Notes: a model not told the origin generated them from the sequence alone. Shown: positions 32,098 to 44,341, numbered from the stretch's first letter. The stretch: 64,000 nucleotides of DNA from Vandiemenella viatica (GCA_031002005.1 JARYHS010013630.1:32575504-32639503), one strand, 5' to 3'. Numbers and translations are program-made.

Positions 32098-34800
32098 AAA
32101 TTTGAATCGTGATCTGCTAGTGTACTACCAGAACTCCAGAGGACTAAGAACTAAACTAAATAACTTTCTAACTACACTAACCGATTACCAATATGATTTA
32201 TTATGTATTACAGAGTCGTGGCATCATTCATCCTTTTATGGATGGTGAAGTAGTTGATAATAGTTATTCTGTTTACAGGAAAAATAGACTCGGTTACTAG
32301 CACTCATCAGCGTGGTGGTCAAGTTTTTATTGCTGTAAAACGTTGTATTACTGTTGAACCAGTTGAAATAAATTATGATCATTTAGAGCAAATTTTTGTC
32401 AGAATCAAAAGGTCATGGTGGTGACATTAGTGTCGGATGTGTACACATTCCACCACAGCCTTACATTGATATATACTCTACTCATCTGGAAACCATATCC
32501 CACATCAGAAATAAGTATCCAAATTGTCGACTCATGATATTTGGAGATTATAATATTCATAGTAGCTTACCACAAGTACAATGTGGAACATTGGTGAACG
32601 AGAAGTTTCTTCTTTCTGGATGCCTTCAACTTGACAACATTCACAATGGTCAGATACTGGACTTGTGCTTTAGTGACCTGCATGTCTTGATCGACAAGAA
32701 ATCCACTATTATTTATGAGGACAGATATCAACCTGCATTAGCTGCGCTACTAAAATTTCAAATAAATCTGAAACTAAATGATGGACCTACTTATGCCTTC
32801 AGAAGTACTGACTACTGCATTGAATAAATATTTTATGGGTATCAATTGGTTAGATCTATATGAACTGGAAAAGTAAAATAGTTGAACGAGATAGTTTACG
32901 GGGGTATTAATAAGTTTGTCCCGTTGCGTTTTAAGAAAAATGTTAATTATCCATATTGGTTTTCTAAGAAGAGAAAAACCAGCAGTAATTATACTGCCTT
33001 TAGTAAATTATGAACTGAATGTAAAAATCTAAGTGCATCTTGATACAATAATTATCTTGACGAAATTGAAGAAGATTTGAAGTCTGACTCTAACAAATTC
33101 TGGAGTTTCATTAAAAATATATGATGCATTCCTTCAACCATGATATGAAACAGCGTGACTGGGAGGAATGGTATTGAGGTCAGCAATCTGTTCGCATCAT
33201 ACTTCAAGAGAATATACAAAGAACCATCAGATCGTCCACCTGCTCCTACCATTTATGACAATAACAGTAAATATCCATAAGCAGACATCTCTAAATTCAA
33301 GGTCCATTTTGATGCTGTATTTCGTGAACTCACACGACTGAACGTTAATTAAGGTGCTGGACCTGACCTGATACCCAACATTCAATTGAGAAATTGTGCT
33401 GTTGGACTTTGTGAGCCTATCACTCACATCTTCAATAAGTCTTTTGAAACAGGATATTTTCCCTAAATATGGAAACCATCATACATTAGACCGATACATA
33501 AATCAGGTGATAAATCTGACATCAGCAGATATAGGCCAACATGCATTCAATCATCGTTTGCTAAGCTTTTGGAGAAAATCGTTCTGCCACAGCTTACTTT
33601 TGCATTTAAAAATATCATAACATAAAAACAGCATGGATTCTTTGGCGGAAGATCTACGTCAACTAATCTCTACCTCTACATTAACTTCATACTTAACACA
33701 CTGAAAAAAGGTCAGGATGTGCACTCCTTATATACTGATTTCAGCAAGGCCTTTGACATGGTTAACCATGATATTCTAGTTAGTTTGTACGATTAAAAGG
33801 CTTGGACTGGCTTCACTCGTATTTATCTGACAGGCGTTTACAAGTACATGTGAATGGTCTTTTGTCGAATGGGTACACTGTTACCTCTGATGTACCACAA
33901 GGTTCCCCTCTATGACATATGCTCTTTAGCATAATCATAAATGACATTGGTGAACAATTTAAGTCTTGAATATCTGCTATTTGCTGATGATATGAAGATC
34001 TTCAGAGCAATATACAGGGTCATGACATTGATCTTATACAACATTTCCGAGTTAGAGGCATGGTGTCATGTAAATAAGTTGCACCTTAACATAAAAAAAA
34101 TGTGCTATCAAGGTTTTTTCCCAATGTCACAACCTGCTGCCTATTAACTACTCAGTATATGGTCAAAATGTGGAAATAGTTAACTCAAAAAAAGACTTGG
34201 GAGTGATAATTGATGATAGGCTTACTTTCTCTGATCATATTTACTACATAACTCTGCGAGCATTTTGTGACCTGGGATTCATATGTAGATCTGGGAAAGA
34301 ATTCAAAAACATTAATACACTGTTTTGACTTTTATCTGCCTTTGTCAAACCATTATTGGAATATGATTGTATTGTGTGGTCACCATTTACAGATCTACAA
34401 ATTAGCTGTCTCAAAAAATTTCAGCATAAGTTCTGTAAGTTCCTGTTACACTATCCTCATGATGAAATCATTACAGACATGTGTTATGAGTATCTCTGTT
34501 ATAACATTAACAGAGACAATTGACAGACCTTTGGTTCTTCTACAAAGTTATCAATGGGCTTATTGATTCACCATAAATACTCAAGCAATTCTGTTTTAAT
34601 CAACCAGATCTTTAAACAAGAAGACTGCTAGATGCTGTAAAACCCAACAAAAACTATGTTGCTTTTGTACCCTACTATAGAATAATCAGTCTGGTTAACT
34701 TACATTCTACCAACATCAACTTCTTTGGAAGATCTCAGGCTGGACTAATCTCTAACATTAAAAGACGAGTTTTATGAATTATATAACCATATACATACCT
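32098..34800 (+). pseudogene. LINE C ORF2: AP endonuclease and reverse transcriptase, heavily decayed
   Basis: It starts a few bases after ORF1. The endonuclease is recognisable by LVYYQNSRGLRTKLNNF, a CITESWH word, CRLMIFGDYNIH (GDFN-type motif) and LDLCFSDLHVLIDKKS. The RT has IWKPSYIRPIHKSGDKSDIS-like, HGFFGGRST, motif A DFSKAFDMVNHDIL and motif C LLFADDMKIF, plus a C-terminal SQAGLISNIKRRV. At least ten stops or frameshifts. The order is that of a Jockey-superfamily element; the copy is dead but nearly full length. Confidence 0.75.
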
Positions 34801-35743
34801 TATATGTTGATGTTAAGTTTCATTTCTTTATGTACAAAGCCAATTGGCATATAAATAAATGTTGATCAGGTGTAAAGCCAGATGCAAAAAAATTAAAGAG
34901 TTGTCTGCAAGACGTTTTTGGTTTTACCCTATCCAGGGTCGTAATAGCTCTTTTGTGTACTAGAAAACATTTTTACTTTCTGAAGTGTTTACCCAAAAAA
35001 TTATGCCATATGAATAGACTGAATGCAAATGAGAGGAATACACCTGTTTGTTAATTCTAGATCTGCTGCTAGAGAAAGTTATTGCAAAGGTGCACTGCTT
35101 AACCTCTTCAGTAGTAATGTCACCTCTTCAATAGTTATGTGACATATTCTTTCCAGTTGAGTTTCTCATCTAAATGTATGCCAAGGAATTTTATACTTAT
35201 TGTTTCCAAGATTGTGTTATTTTCATAGTTTGTATGTAAAACCTGCTATAGTAATATTATGTGTGTTATCAAACTTTAATTTTAATGAGTTTGCCTTAAA
35301 CCAGTTTGCTGCTTCACTAAGTACTTCATTTGTATTTATTAAATTATTAAATTCTAGATTACCATTACAAATTTTTAATTTGTTTTTATACTCAGGCTAG
35401 TGTCATTAACAATTAAAATTAGTCTCATGGGATTGATTTCTAGGAAGATCATAGTCTAATAAAACAACTGAATTTAGAATAAAAAATTGTGACTTTTTGC
35501 ATTCAGCTTTCCATGTGTGAATTAATCCATGGTTTGAATAAATATCATAGTATTCCTTAAAAAGAAATTTAAAAAAATCAGTTGATAATTAACGTAGGCA
35601 AATGCTTTTGTTAGATCAAAAAAAAAATTCCTACATTTAACTGTTTAGTTCCTCAACTATATTATTTATAAATGATTATAAAGCCATTTATGTAGATAAC
35701 CCTTTTTGAAATCCTATGAAGTAGTGAAAGTATTATAAGATGT

Positions 35744-35751
35744 TTTATTAC
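35744..35751. repeat. 8-bp target duplication TTTATTAC, left copy
   Basis: Identical to 36223-36230 on the other side of the MITE; 8 bp is the hAT length. Confidence 0.85.
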
Positions 35752-36222
35752 CAAGGGCGTATCCAGGATCAGAGCTAGAAAGGGGGGGGGGCAAAATTTG
35801 AACTGGGGGGTGGGAACTCTCATTTGTTTTGAGGAAGTGGGGTGGGGCACTGAAACATGATGATTTCTTACAAAATGAAACTCAAACCTATTGAGGAAAC
35901 TATTTTTATTATTGATTAATATAGTAATCCTACCACTTAATCTAAGGACCGACTATGTAGTAAATTAAGATCGTAACTCAGTTATAGTTTATGTAAACAG
36001 TAATAGTCTCGGATTCTTAGAAAATTTTTCAATATCTTTGTTTCTCAATATCTCAGGTGTTCTTTCACGAAATTTTGACACACATTCGTCAGGCATAATC
36101 CAGTCAATCTTTCATCTCCCAGTTCTTCACTCGTCAAAGTGTACTGAAGGCAACTTAATTTTTCTTCTAGGGTAGGGGGGGGGGGCAGCAGCCTCCCCTG
36201 CCCCTCGCTGGATACACCCATG
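35752..36222. mobile_element. hAT-type MITE (471 bp) nested in LINE A
   Basis: The ends are CAAGGGCGTATCCAGG and, in inverse, CATGGGTGTATCCAGC, flanked by an exact 8-bp duplication. G-runs lie just inside both ends (about 35787-35796 and 36175-36186). No transposase. Discounting the element rejoins the LINE reading on either side. Confidence 0.85.
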
Positions 36223-36954
36223 TTTATTACTCTATGATATTTGACTTTTTCAAAAGTCTTTGAGAATCCTGGAAGTAAAGAAATGTGATGGTTGTTATCT
36301 ATGCATGTCACTTCTCAATTTTTAAATAACGGGTTTACAACTGCATATTTTAATTTATTAAGAAATACATCTTACATTAAGGATTCATTACATATGTGGG
36401 CAAGTATAAGACTGATACAATATGAACACCTTTCCACTAACTTACTTGAAGTTTTGTCATAGCTGTAAGAATGTTTAGATTTCAATTGTTTCCTCAGTTT
36501 ATTTGTTTCTGAGTCTCTTACTGGTAACAATTGCATACCCACAAATCTATTTGGAAAAGTAGTCTGAAGAGGCCTTAGGGAACTGTCCAAGGATTCTTTT
36601 TCTCTGCCTAATTTCTCTACGACTGAACTAAGCTGCTCATTAAATACTTTGCAAAGTTCCCTTACTTCACTCTGCACAAATCTATTTTGTTCTATTTTTA
36701 AGTCTTTTTGTGTGAGTTACAAATTTTCCTATTTTATTATATTCCATATAGTTTTCATTGTTTTGTTGGAATTCTCTATTTATATGTTCTTGATATTCCA
36801 GGTTACATTTCTGGATATTTTACAATAAAGTTCATAGTGATCTTTCAGTGTATAGTTCGAAATGATACCCTAATACCCTTTGTAATATACTCCGTATCCT
36901 TTCCCCCTCACTAACTGCTTTCTCCCACCCTTTCTTCTGCTGTCCTGCCAATCA

Positions 36955-37130
36955 TGGGGTAACATTCAGTGTGTGCACACCTCCGAAACCAAATGGCTTA
37001 TCCTCTAGTGCATAAATAAGTTTTTATACCAAAATATTGTACCTTTCTTCGTCTTACATGTTATTCATTCGCTACAGCCCTCTACTTTGGCAAGTTAAGG
37101 GTTACTTTCCCTATCCTTTGTTGTTTATAT
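36955..37130 (+). mobile_element. Right half of a Penelope/retrozyme-like repeat
   Basis: Carries gtgtgcacacctcc, a gcataaataagttt stretch, ccaaaatattgtacc, ctacagccctc and a terminal ttccctatcctttgttgttta: the same order as 925-1092 and 30490-30920. Confidence 0.6.
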
Positions 37131-37439
37131 CACCTAAAAATTGTTTTTTTTTTCCCCTTTGGTATCATGATTCCAGTTAACTGTTTGGCATTTATGGAAT
37201 TTTTTATATTGTTTTCATTAATATTTCTTCTACAAACCCAAATTTTCTTCTAGGGTTGATACAGAATAGCTTAGAATCATGAATGGAGATACCTTTATTA
37301 CTGGAAGTATGCTGAGAGATGTCCACAGAAAGAAATATTTTGTATTCTTGTATGGAAATTTACAATGGCTGTTAAGATGGCATAAAGGCTTGCATATATC
37401 ATTACTGTGATTTGAGTTTACCAGTAATAGCTCACTTTC

Positions 37440-38140
37440 ATCCAAAAAAATTCTTGACATTGAAAAAGATGAGACAGTCTAAAATTCTGCAAAATATTGA
37501 AGTTAATGAGATGTACCTATAATTTGGAGAATCATTAACATTCCTACTCATAAACACTGGACTTACAATAACTGTCTTCCATTCAGGTGGTATGTTTCCT
37601 TGATCCAAGGAGACGGTATGTAATTTCATGAAAAATGGCACAGTTTCCTTTGCATACCTAGAGTAGAATGAAGTAGGAACACTGGACCAGAAGTGTCATT
37701 GCTTTTTACATCCCCAAACAATTTTTTTATTCAATTGCCATCAAGGAGAGAGCTTTAATGGTTTTGTTGAAATGAGAGGTGTATGTCAGTACCGTAGAAA
37801 ATTCTTTATAACCTTTATAAATTTGGCTAGGAATAAATTGATACAGACACGTCCATATTATTGATTTCAAATTATTCCTAAGTTTCTCAACCTTTGTATC
37901 CGGCATGTAGGTTTCAAAAATTTTAGCCAAATGATGTACCATGCCTGGATTGTTTTCCTTATGAAAGTAATATACGAGTTTATCATGTTCACCATTAGAC
38001 TAGATTTCAAGGTTACAACAAGCTCCTTGTGATCACTTATGCCATCCTCAATACAAAATGTATCTACAATATCTGTTTTGCTTATAAGAAACAGACCCAA
38101 AATGCAGTCCCTTGAGTCCATAAGGTAGAACAAGACCATT
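37440..38140 (-). pseudogene. LINE D endonuclease end and RT start (minus)
   Basis: Minus-strand frames give the endonuclease C-terminus (FCIEDGISDHKELVVTL, the SDH motif) at 38060-38000. Further down comes the RT entry block IPPEWKTVIVSPVF, then NDSPNYRYISLTSIFCRILD. RT motifs A-C are missing or unreadable below 37440. The copy is truncated and broken by several stops. It differs from families A and C in its SLTS entry motif. Confidence 0.65.
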
Positions 38141-38719
38141 ATAAAATGGTCATAAACTTAACCGTTAAATGCTTTCCCCTGTGTTATCAACTGAAAATGT
38201 ATTTTATTATATTAGCAATAGATCTTTTATCCTGGAAATTCCAGATTTTCCCCAGGTCATTGAAATATTCATAGTTTTCAAAAAATTCGACTTGTAAGCT
38301 TATGAATTATACTCTTTTTATAGCATTATACAGTAGGCCTATGAGAACTGCATGCATTTCATATGAACAATTTTAAATAATTTATTTTTTACTGTTACCT
38401 TTTTATCTTTAGCTCAATGGACCACTTGCCCTGTCTTTGCAGACCACCTTACTCGGATGGTCTCTAATCTCTGCGTCATAAATTACACATTTCACGAACA
38501 AAAAATCCACTTATTATACAGAATGCACAAAGTTTTGCAAACAAATGGCAATAAAAGATTTTTCTCCAACAGATTAGATAGGCCTAGTAAGACTTCCCCC
38601 CTCTCATGATATCCCTGGTGGCTCAATTGGTGGGAGAGAGAGGGAAAAGGATTAACTATACATAAGTATCTAGCACCTAAAAAAGTTTTGAAGGGAGATT
38701 ATTTCTTTTTTTCTTTTAG
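38141..38719 (+). other. Intron, nothing recognised except an A-box-like word
   Basis: A ccctggtggctcaattgg word at about 38610-38627 resembles the SINE head at 26308 but has no body after it. The stretch ends in the polypyrimidine tract and acceptor ttcttttag (38719). Confidence 0.5.
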
Positions 38720-38863
38720 ATTGTAGAGAAGAAACTCAATGAAATAGAATGCATCCAGAAAGAGAGGGAGGCAGTTTTGCAAGAACAGCAGAAGATTAAA
38801 GAGGAAGAGGAGAGACTGCTTGCAGAAATGAAGCGTTTGGAGAGAGATGCCTACCAGCAACCA
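38720..38863 (+). CDS. TCHP: Trichoplein-like protein, exon 4 of those visible
   Basis: The acceptor ttcttttag ends at 38719 and the donor gtacgt starts at 38864. 48 codons, phase 0 at both ends, so it fits directly behind exon 28846-29007. The peptide (IVEKKLNEIECIQKEREAVL, then QEQQKIKEEEERLLAEMKRL and ERDAYQQP) is a glutamate/lysine-rich coiled coil, as expected for the C-terminal third of trichoplein. It is less conserved than the MWEKRE block, so support rests on splice sites, phase and composition. Confidence 0.75.
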
Positions 38864-38909
38864 GTACGTACTGATAAATTTCTTAGTGTCTAATATTCAT
38901 AACACTTAA

Positions 38910-39420
38910 TTCATGTTGCATACATGGAACAATAAAATGAAACAGTCAAGTTCATTTTCCATTAATTCCGGAAGATTTTCCTTTGATACTTGGAGCATAA
39001 TCAGTTGTTATGAAAAACAATTTACTTTTTAATTCTAATGTCTGTCCATTTCTGAAATTGGTAAACTCTTGTACTTGATAAAAAATGTCAGTGTGTTTTG
39101 TCACGTCATTCATAAAAGCAAGACCACTAAGTTCTTTGTTGACTTCTTAACTTTTTATTGATGCATATCTAATAACAATTGCAAGCCTACCTGTACTATT
39201 TAAACTGATACTTTCATTGAGTGCAATGTTAATTACATCACTAGATAACAAATTAATTGTGACATGTGCATCAATATTTTTGGTCATATCTTCAAAGTGA
39301 AGCTGAACTGTTCTAGCTGACAAGGGCATTTCTTTAATTCTTTCAATGATTTGTTTTATATTTTCAAAGTCACTAAATATAGGTAAATGTTCACAACAAC
39401 ATTTATGAATGGATTATTAA
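38910..39420 (-). pseudogene. hAT transposase fragment (ZBED/EPM2AIP1-like)
   Basis: The minus-strand frame 39329-39147 reads MPLSARTVQLHFEDMTKNID and INIALNESISLNSTGRLAIV, matching the hAT region around GMPLSARTV...A-DES-D. It continues with frameshifts to ELSGLAFMNDVTKHTDIFY-like and ITTDYAPSIKGK (TTD-AP-M-GK motif). The catalytic aspartate region is recognisable but broken. It lies 50 bp behind a host exon. Confidence 0.7.
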
Positions 39421-41925
39421 AAAATTTGCCATCTCTAAACAGTTCTGTTGGTACCAATACTAAGAGCTGCAACAATGCTGGTAGATGTAGCATGATCCTG
39501 GCTGGTAAAGAAACTAATTAACAAAGTCAGTTTGCTTTCCAAAATTTAATACACATTTGTAAAAATACTAAGATTTTTCTTCATTTGATATTTTACTCAC
39601 ATTTTTCGGTTTTTAAGAAAAGCATAACTCAATAAAGTTCTGATGGTAATTACATCTGTGCATAAAATACGTATCGATTTGTCACCATTTTCGAAACATC
39701 TATACTTTCCTTTCTACATATCTTAGCATATCTTTTTGGGTTTTTGTTTGATCATTCTAATAATTTGTTTTAAATAATAATTATTTCACTATCTTGCACT
39801 AAGGAATAAATGCTATAACTGTGTTACCTGATATTTTTCAAAGAATTATGAATTGAAATTGCAAAACTTGTCGATTTCTCCTTGAAATTATGTTACATTT
39901 TTTATTTATTAAAATTAAAAATGCATGCAACTTTTCAACCAAACAAATATGTTATTGCTGTTATTTATTTTCTATTTATTTGTATCTATTCTTCAAGCGT
40001 TTGTTTCATATTTAAGTTTTATAATTTATTTTGGAACTCAAGCGGTTACTTGAAATTATGTAATGAGTCACTTGGTAATCTGTGTGTCATAGGTTGCTGA
40101 GGCGTGCTACAGTGTTTTTGCCTATTACAATTTTTCTATTATTACATTGGTACCCTAAATTCCAAAGTTTTCTCAGTTTAGATTTTTAAAATTAAATTTT
40201 TTGTCAGAGTGATTCATTTTATACTTCTTTTCTTACAACCTTGGTAGGATCACTGGTAGCCCATTCATGGATTGGATTCTTCTCTTTTCGTCCCAGAACT
40301 TCTTTGTTCTTTCCCACTCTTCTGAATTTTCCAATACCTTCCTGTCTCACCCTGTGGTGATTCTCTAGTGATACAGTTTAAATTCTGGTATTTCATCTCC
40401 CAGTCTGTCTGTAATGAGATAGGTATCAATAAATAGGCGTTGAAAGATTATCTATACAGAAATTTTATACAGAATTCATATATCATGTTTTGATGTTTTA
40501 CCATGCTTAAATTAGTTTAACTTGTCTATTATATGTTTAAAATCTTGCAATTGTGTTTCTCTGACTTCCCAGTGCCAGCTTAACTTATAACTTTGTATAC
40601 TTTCCCAGTGATACTAAAATATCCAATAATTATATGATAGTGACAATGAAACTGTCACTAGGCAATGAAGGATGGTGTAAGAACTTTATGTCCGTTGTTG
40701 TATTATCTTGCGAAATACATTCTCTCAACTCGACCTCAGTGCTTAGAGCTTATTAAAGTTTGGTAAATTATTCATACGTAGTTCTAGAAACAGGTTAGTT
40801 ATTTAAATAGTTCGTTATCGCCGCCAGTTGCCAGGTGATGTACCAAGCCAGCCCGAAGCAAGATGGGTGAATAATTAGTGAAAGAAAGTCATCAAGTGCA
40901 TTAACACAAACTTAAGTCCCTCACACGTTTATTGTTCGATCTTAGAACATCGAACTGGTTGCCCACCACCAAATTTTAAATACAAAGGCTAATCAAAACT
41001 TCATCATTCCGTAGATTGTAGAGTTCCTTAAGAAAAAGGAAATTAATAATCAGGTCTGCCTTCCAACAAGTTACTTTAATGTCACAGGAAATGTGCTTCT
41101 TCTCTTTGGCACTGTTCAGAACATTTCATATCACATGCACTGTCCCAGCTAAATACATTAAGTTCTCTTTTTGGTACTAATAAAACAAACAATTACTGCA
41201 GCATGGACCGCTGCGCTACACGAGCTGCCCGCTACGATATTTAGGCCATGATTAACTAAAACAATGTATTAGTCCGCTACTCAGGTACTATGTGCAGATC
41301 GGCGGAAGGTGACTGTGACGTCACAATGGGGAAAATAACCTGTCATTTATCACAGTTGAGTAGGGCCAGAACTTAAAAACATGAAAAAATCATACAGAAA
41401 TCACAAAAAATAATAAGAAAAGGTGGAAAGAAAAGTGAATGAAACACTGAGATAGCATCAAAAAGGAATGAGGCCATTATGCAACAATTGGATAAAAGTG
41501 TTTGTTTTCGTACTGCGCATCCTGCTTTTATTTGTGGGAGGTAATGGTTTTTCCCCCAGCTTTTCTTATTTTCATTTACTAATTAATTAATTACTTAAAA
41601 TTAAGTAAATCTAATTACGATTTGAAATGGAATTATTACAAAATGCATTACAGTGTGCCTTCAATATTGATTCATCCCAACATTATAGATGGTTCTTGTG
41701 TCGAGAGCATTCTAAGATGTGATACTTGAGAATAAGTTCACTGGAAGTAATGCCCCTGTTGCTTGTTCAGTCATTGTTAACTTTTTGTTGCTTGAATATT
41801 TCATAAACCTGACCACATAATGCTTTGGTGATGTCACTGTGTTGGCTCTGATGTGTGTTCACAATTGGGAATATTCTATGCGATCTTGTTACATGTGTCC
41901 ATCACATTCTTTCAGTTTCTTACCA
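39421..41925. other. Intronic DNA, no gene recognised
   Basis: AT-rich. A perfect TGACGTCA lies at about 41315. 41330-41420 (gggaaaataacctgtcattt, cacagttgagtagggcc) vaguely resembles the left arm of the 51.2-kb repeat family. Confidence 0.45.
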
Positions 41926-41929
41926 GAAT

Positions 41930-42260
41930 AGGTTTCCGGTGTGAAAATCTTGATCAGGAAACAAACAAGTCTGAAAAATAGTATGCTTTCTCAGTTTTCT
42001 TACCCTAAAACAGTTCTGCCTCGTGAGTCTTCGCTTATAAGGAATTGGGGGTTAAAAATTATAAAACGTGTGTGTGAATGATGTGTACATGTAGGGAAGG
42101 CTATTTCCTATCACCATCAGTTCAGCTGTTCGCATTATGGTGGAGTTTTCACATGTGGGTGGTCCCGTTTTTTCCCCCTCATTGCTGTTTGCTTTAGTAG
42201 CATTATAGATTTGTTTCAAAACAAATTTATAAAATTATTTATTTTCCTGGAAAAATAAGC
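41930..42260 (+). repeat. Left member of a long inverted repeat pair around the Penelope element
   Basis: Inverse of 45070-45700. Shared words (after reversal) include aaaaatagtatgc, ccctaaaacagttctgcct, ttaaaaattataa, tgtagggaaggc, gctgttcgc-ttat-gtgg and tttgtttcaaaacaaat. Divergence is moderate. The pair consists of two oppositely oriented copies of one SINE-like repeat. Confidence 0.65.
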
Positions 42261-42440
42261 ACATGTTCCAAATTGGGAAAGCTGATGTATTTTTTTTTTT
42301 TTTTAAGTTAACCTTACATGGGGAACTAAGAACTTTTGTTATTGGTAAATTCATGGAGTGGCCACGTTGATACGGTGGTTTATCAAGTCTTCTCAGTTAA
42401 AAATTGAATGTTATTGCATTGTAAAAGTAATACTGCCAAA

Positions 42441-42456
42441 ATGTATGTGTTTATGT
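42441..42456. repeat. 16-bp target duplication, left copy
   Basis: ATGTATGTGTTTATGT, repeated exactly at 44729-44744. Confidence 0.9.
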
Positions 42457-42845
42457 ATAAACTGCTCTCGGGTGACTAGCTGAGTCAAGAGTGCGTTGCT
42501 ACACGATATTTCGGCGACTAGATTCATTGCCGCCATCTTCTGGTGAAGTGCCGTGTGCAGCAGAAAGGCTAGTTCTTATAGCCTGCCAGGTGGCCCAGTG
42601 CGCGGGAGTGTTGAGCGCGTCCGTGATTGGTCGGCGTAGGCACCGCCCGGCCGCCGGAGTGGGAGGGTAGTGCTGGTGCGCCTAGCTGGTGCTCAGTTGA
42701 GTCGGGCGCCTCGCGTCGTGCGGGCCTTGGCAGCGCCGCTGACACATCGCTTCGATGACCGGCGTCCAAGCATCACTGAATTGGTACCCACCGTCTCGGT
42801 TTACTAGGTTTGATGCCAGACGAATTTCAACAGCTTCCGTGAGAA
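42457..42845 (-). repeat. Terminal inverted copy, left arm (3' end of the element)
   Basis: 389 bp, inverse of 44310-44700 with only about ten differences. Includes the last ~55 codons of the ORF and the hammerhead-like motif at 42495-42535 on the minus strand. Confidence 0.9.
42495..42538 (-). ncRNA. Hammerhead-like motif in the Penelope 3' end
   Basis: On the minus strand: CAGAAGA, a GGCGGC...GTCGCC-type stem II, then GAAATATCGTG. This has the layout of the hammerhead motifs known from Penelope terminal repeats, with U4 of CUGANGA changed to A. The inverse copy sits at 44611-44651. Confidence 0.45.
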
Positions 42846-43995
42846 TGCTGTCCCAGAAACCTCTAGCGTGCGCCAGTACTCTGGTGCTTTCAAAATCGAA
42901 TCCGTGGCCCTGTTCGAGGCTGTGTTCTGCCACCGCTGACTTTTCCTTTTGCCCTAGACGTATGTGCCGAGCATGTTCTAAACATCTCTGGTTGATACAC
43001 CGTATTGTCTGCCCGATGTACCTTTTCCCGCATTCACAAGGGATGCAGTATATCCCAGGCGTCCGCAGAGAAAGGTCATCCTTGGGGGATCGCAGGATGT
43101 TTTTTAGTTTCGGTGGTGGAAGGTATATGGTTTTAATCCCACTTTTTGCTAGAACCCGCCCTATCCTCGACGTTGTGGCACCAGAGTACGTCAGGAAGGC
43201 CAGACGATCCGGTGGTTCCTTATCGGCGTTGTTAAGCCTGCATCTGGGTTCGCGGAAAGCCTGTCCTATCTGACTTTCAGAATACCCGTTGCGTCTGAAG
43301 GTCTGGCGCAAGTGGTTCAGTTCCCCCGGAAGGCTGTCAGCGTCACATATCGCCCGAGCCCTGCGTACTAGTGTGGTGAGCACCGTCTTGCGTTGCGCTG
43401 GATGGTGATGGCTACGCGCGTTCAAGTACAGGTCCGTGTGTGTAGGTTTCCTGTACACAGAGTGTCCTAGAGTCCCGTCGGGTTTCCTTTCTATAAGGAT
43501 GTCTAAGAAAGGCAACCGGCCGTCTTCTTCCACTTCCATCGTAAACTTGATGTTCTCGTTTACACTGTTCAAGTGCTGGAGAAAAGCTACCAGGGTGTCC
43601 CTGCCGTGTGGCAAGACGACAAAGGAATCGTCCACATAGCGATAAAAGGCGCTGGGCTTCAGGGAAGCGCTTGCGAGTGCCTTGTCTTCAAAGTGCTCCA
43701 TGAAGTAGTCAGCAATAGCCGGCAACAAGGGACTGCCCATAGCCACTCCATCAACCTGTTCATAATATTCCCCATCATATAGGAAATACGATGATTGGAG
43801 TGTGTGCCGAAATAAATCCACCAACCGGGGCTCAAAATGTTGTTCAAGTAGAGCCAACGTGTCGGCGATAGGGACCCTGGTGAATAAGGACACCACATCA
43901 AAGCTCACCAATACGTCTTGTGGACCCAGGCGGAGATCCTTGATGATGTCAACAAATCTCGTGGAATTCTTCACGTGGTGAGGACATTTACCCAC
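42682..43995 (-). CDS. Penelope-like reverse transcriptase with GIY-YIG endonuclease
   Basis: A 437-codon open frame. RT: VLVSFDVVSLFTRVPI (motif A), VDGVAMGSPLLPAIADYFME (motif B), FYRYVDDSFVV (catalytic YVDD), LPFLDILI and VYRKPTHTDLYLNARSHHHP. These are all signatures of Penelope-like RTs, which are related to telomerase. The endonuclease follows: GIYCIPCECGKRYIGQT (GIY-YIG pair, residues ~313-330), a CLEHARHIRLG stretch, then the catalytic-Glu helix EAVEIRLASN. Both catalytic sites look intact. The frame ends inside the left inverted arm. The N-terminal RT part is in another frame upstream (43988-44341). Confidence 0.92.
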   Translation of the reverse strand: MGKCPHHVKNSTRFVDIIKDLRLGPQDVLVSFDVVSLFTRVPIADTLALLEQHFEPRLVDLFRHTLQSSYFLYDGEYYEQVDGVAMGSPLLPAIADYFMEHFEDKALASASLKPSAFYRYVDDSFVVLPHGRDTLVAFLQHLNSVNENIKFTMEVEEDGRLPFLDILIERKPDGTLGHSVYRKPTHTDLYLNARSHHHPAQRKTVLTTLVRRARAICDADSLPGELNHLRQTFRRNGYSESQIGQAFREPRCRLNNADKEPPDRLAFLTYSGATTSRIGRVLAKSGIKTIYLPPPKLKNILRSPKDDLSLRTPGIYCIPCECGKRYIGQTIRCINQRCLEHARHIRLGQKEKSAVAEHSLEQGHGFDFESTRVLAHARGFWDSILTEAVEIRLASNLVNRDGGYQFSDAWTPVIEAMCQRRCQGPHDARRPTQLSTS

Positions 43996-44341
43996 AAGTG
44001 GAGTCAGCAGCCCAGTTACGTACCGGGCAAGGGAGTGAACCGATGGTACTCACTATAGGACGCAGTGGGGTGCCTTCTTTATGGATCTTAGGAAGTCCAT
44101 AAAGCCTTGGAGGAACAGGTGCTCGGGGTTGTAGCTGTTTTACTGTATCTTCAGGCAGACCGGAACTCTTCAGTAGTGCTATTGATTTCCTTGCCACCAC
44201 GTTGGTAGGATCCCGAGCAATCTTGCGGTAGGACGCGTCCCTAAGGAGTTCATCCACCTTTCGTCGATAGTCCGTCGTAGTTAGAACCACTCCCTTGCCC
44301 GGGGTACCTTTCTCACGGAAGCTGTTGAAATTCGTCTGGCA
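43988..44341 (-). pseudogene. N-terminal part of the Penelope-like ORF, frameshifted
   Basis: Reads TPGKGVVLTTTDYRRKVDEL through DPTNVVARKSIALLKSSGLP and the PRLYGLPKIHKEGTPLRPIV block (the Penelope LPKIHK motif). It then loses frame near 44020-44040, just before GKCPHHVKNST in the main ORF. Upstream coding stops at 44310, where the inverted copy of the 3' end begins, so the real N-terminus is missing. Confidence 0.85.

Larger units (their letters stand above)
34870..36712 (-). pseudogene. LINE family A, second copy (minus), interrupted by a hAT MITE
   Basis: Read on the minus strand: YCISLILAHICNESL and GFSKTFEKV (N-terminal RT) end at the MITE (36222-35752). On the other side come DFKKG, then VGIFFFDLTKAFAYVNY (motif A), EVLSEAANWFKANSLKLKF and finally VKPKTSCRQLFNFF. 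The same words stand in the same order in the copy at 7054-8603. Part of the motif B-C region is deleted. It opens before motif A with an additional N-terminal stretch (frame 36677-36372). Confidence 0.75.
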
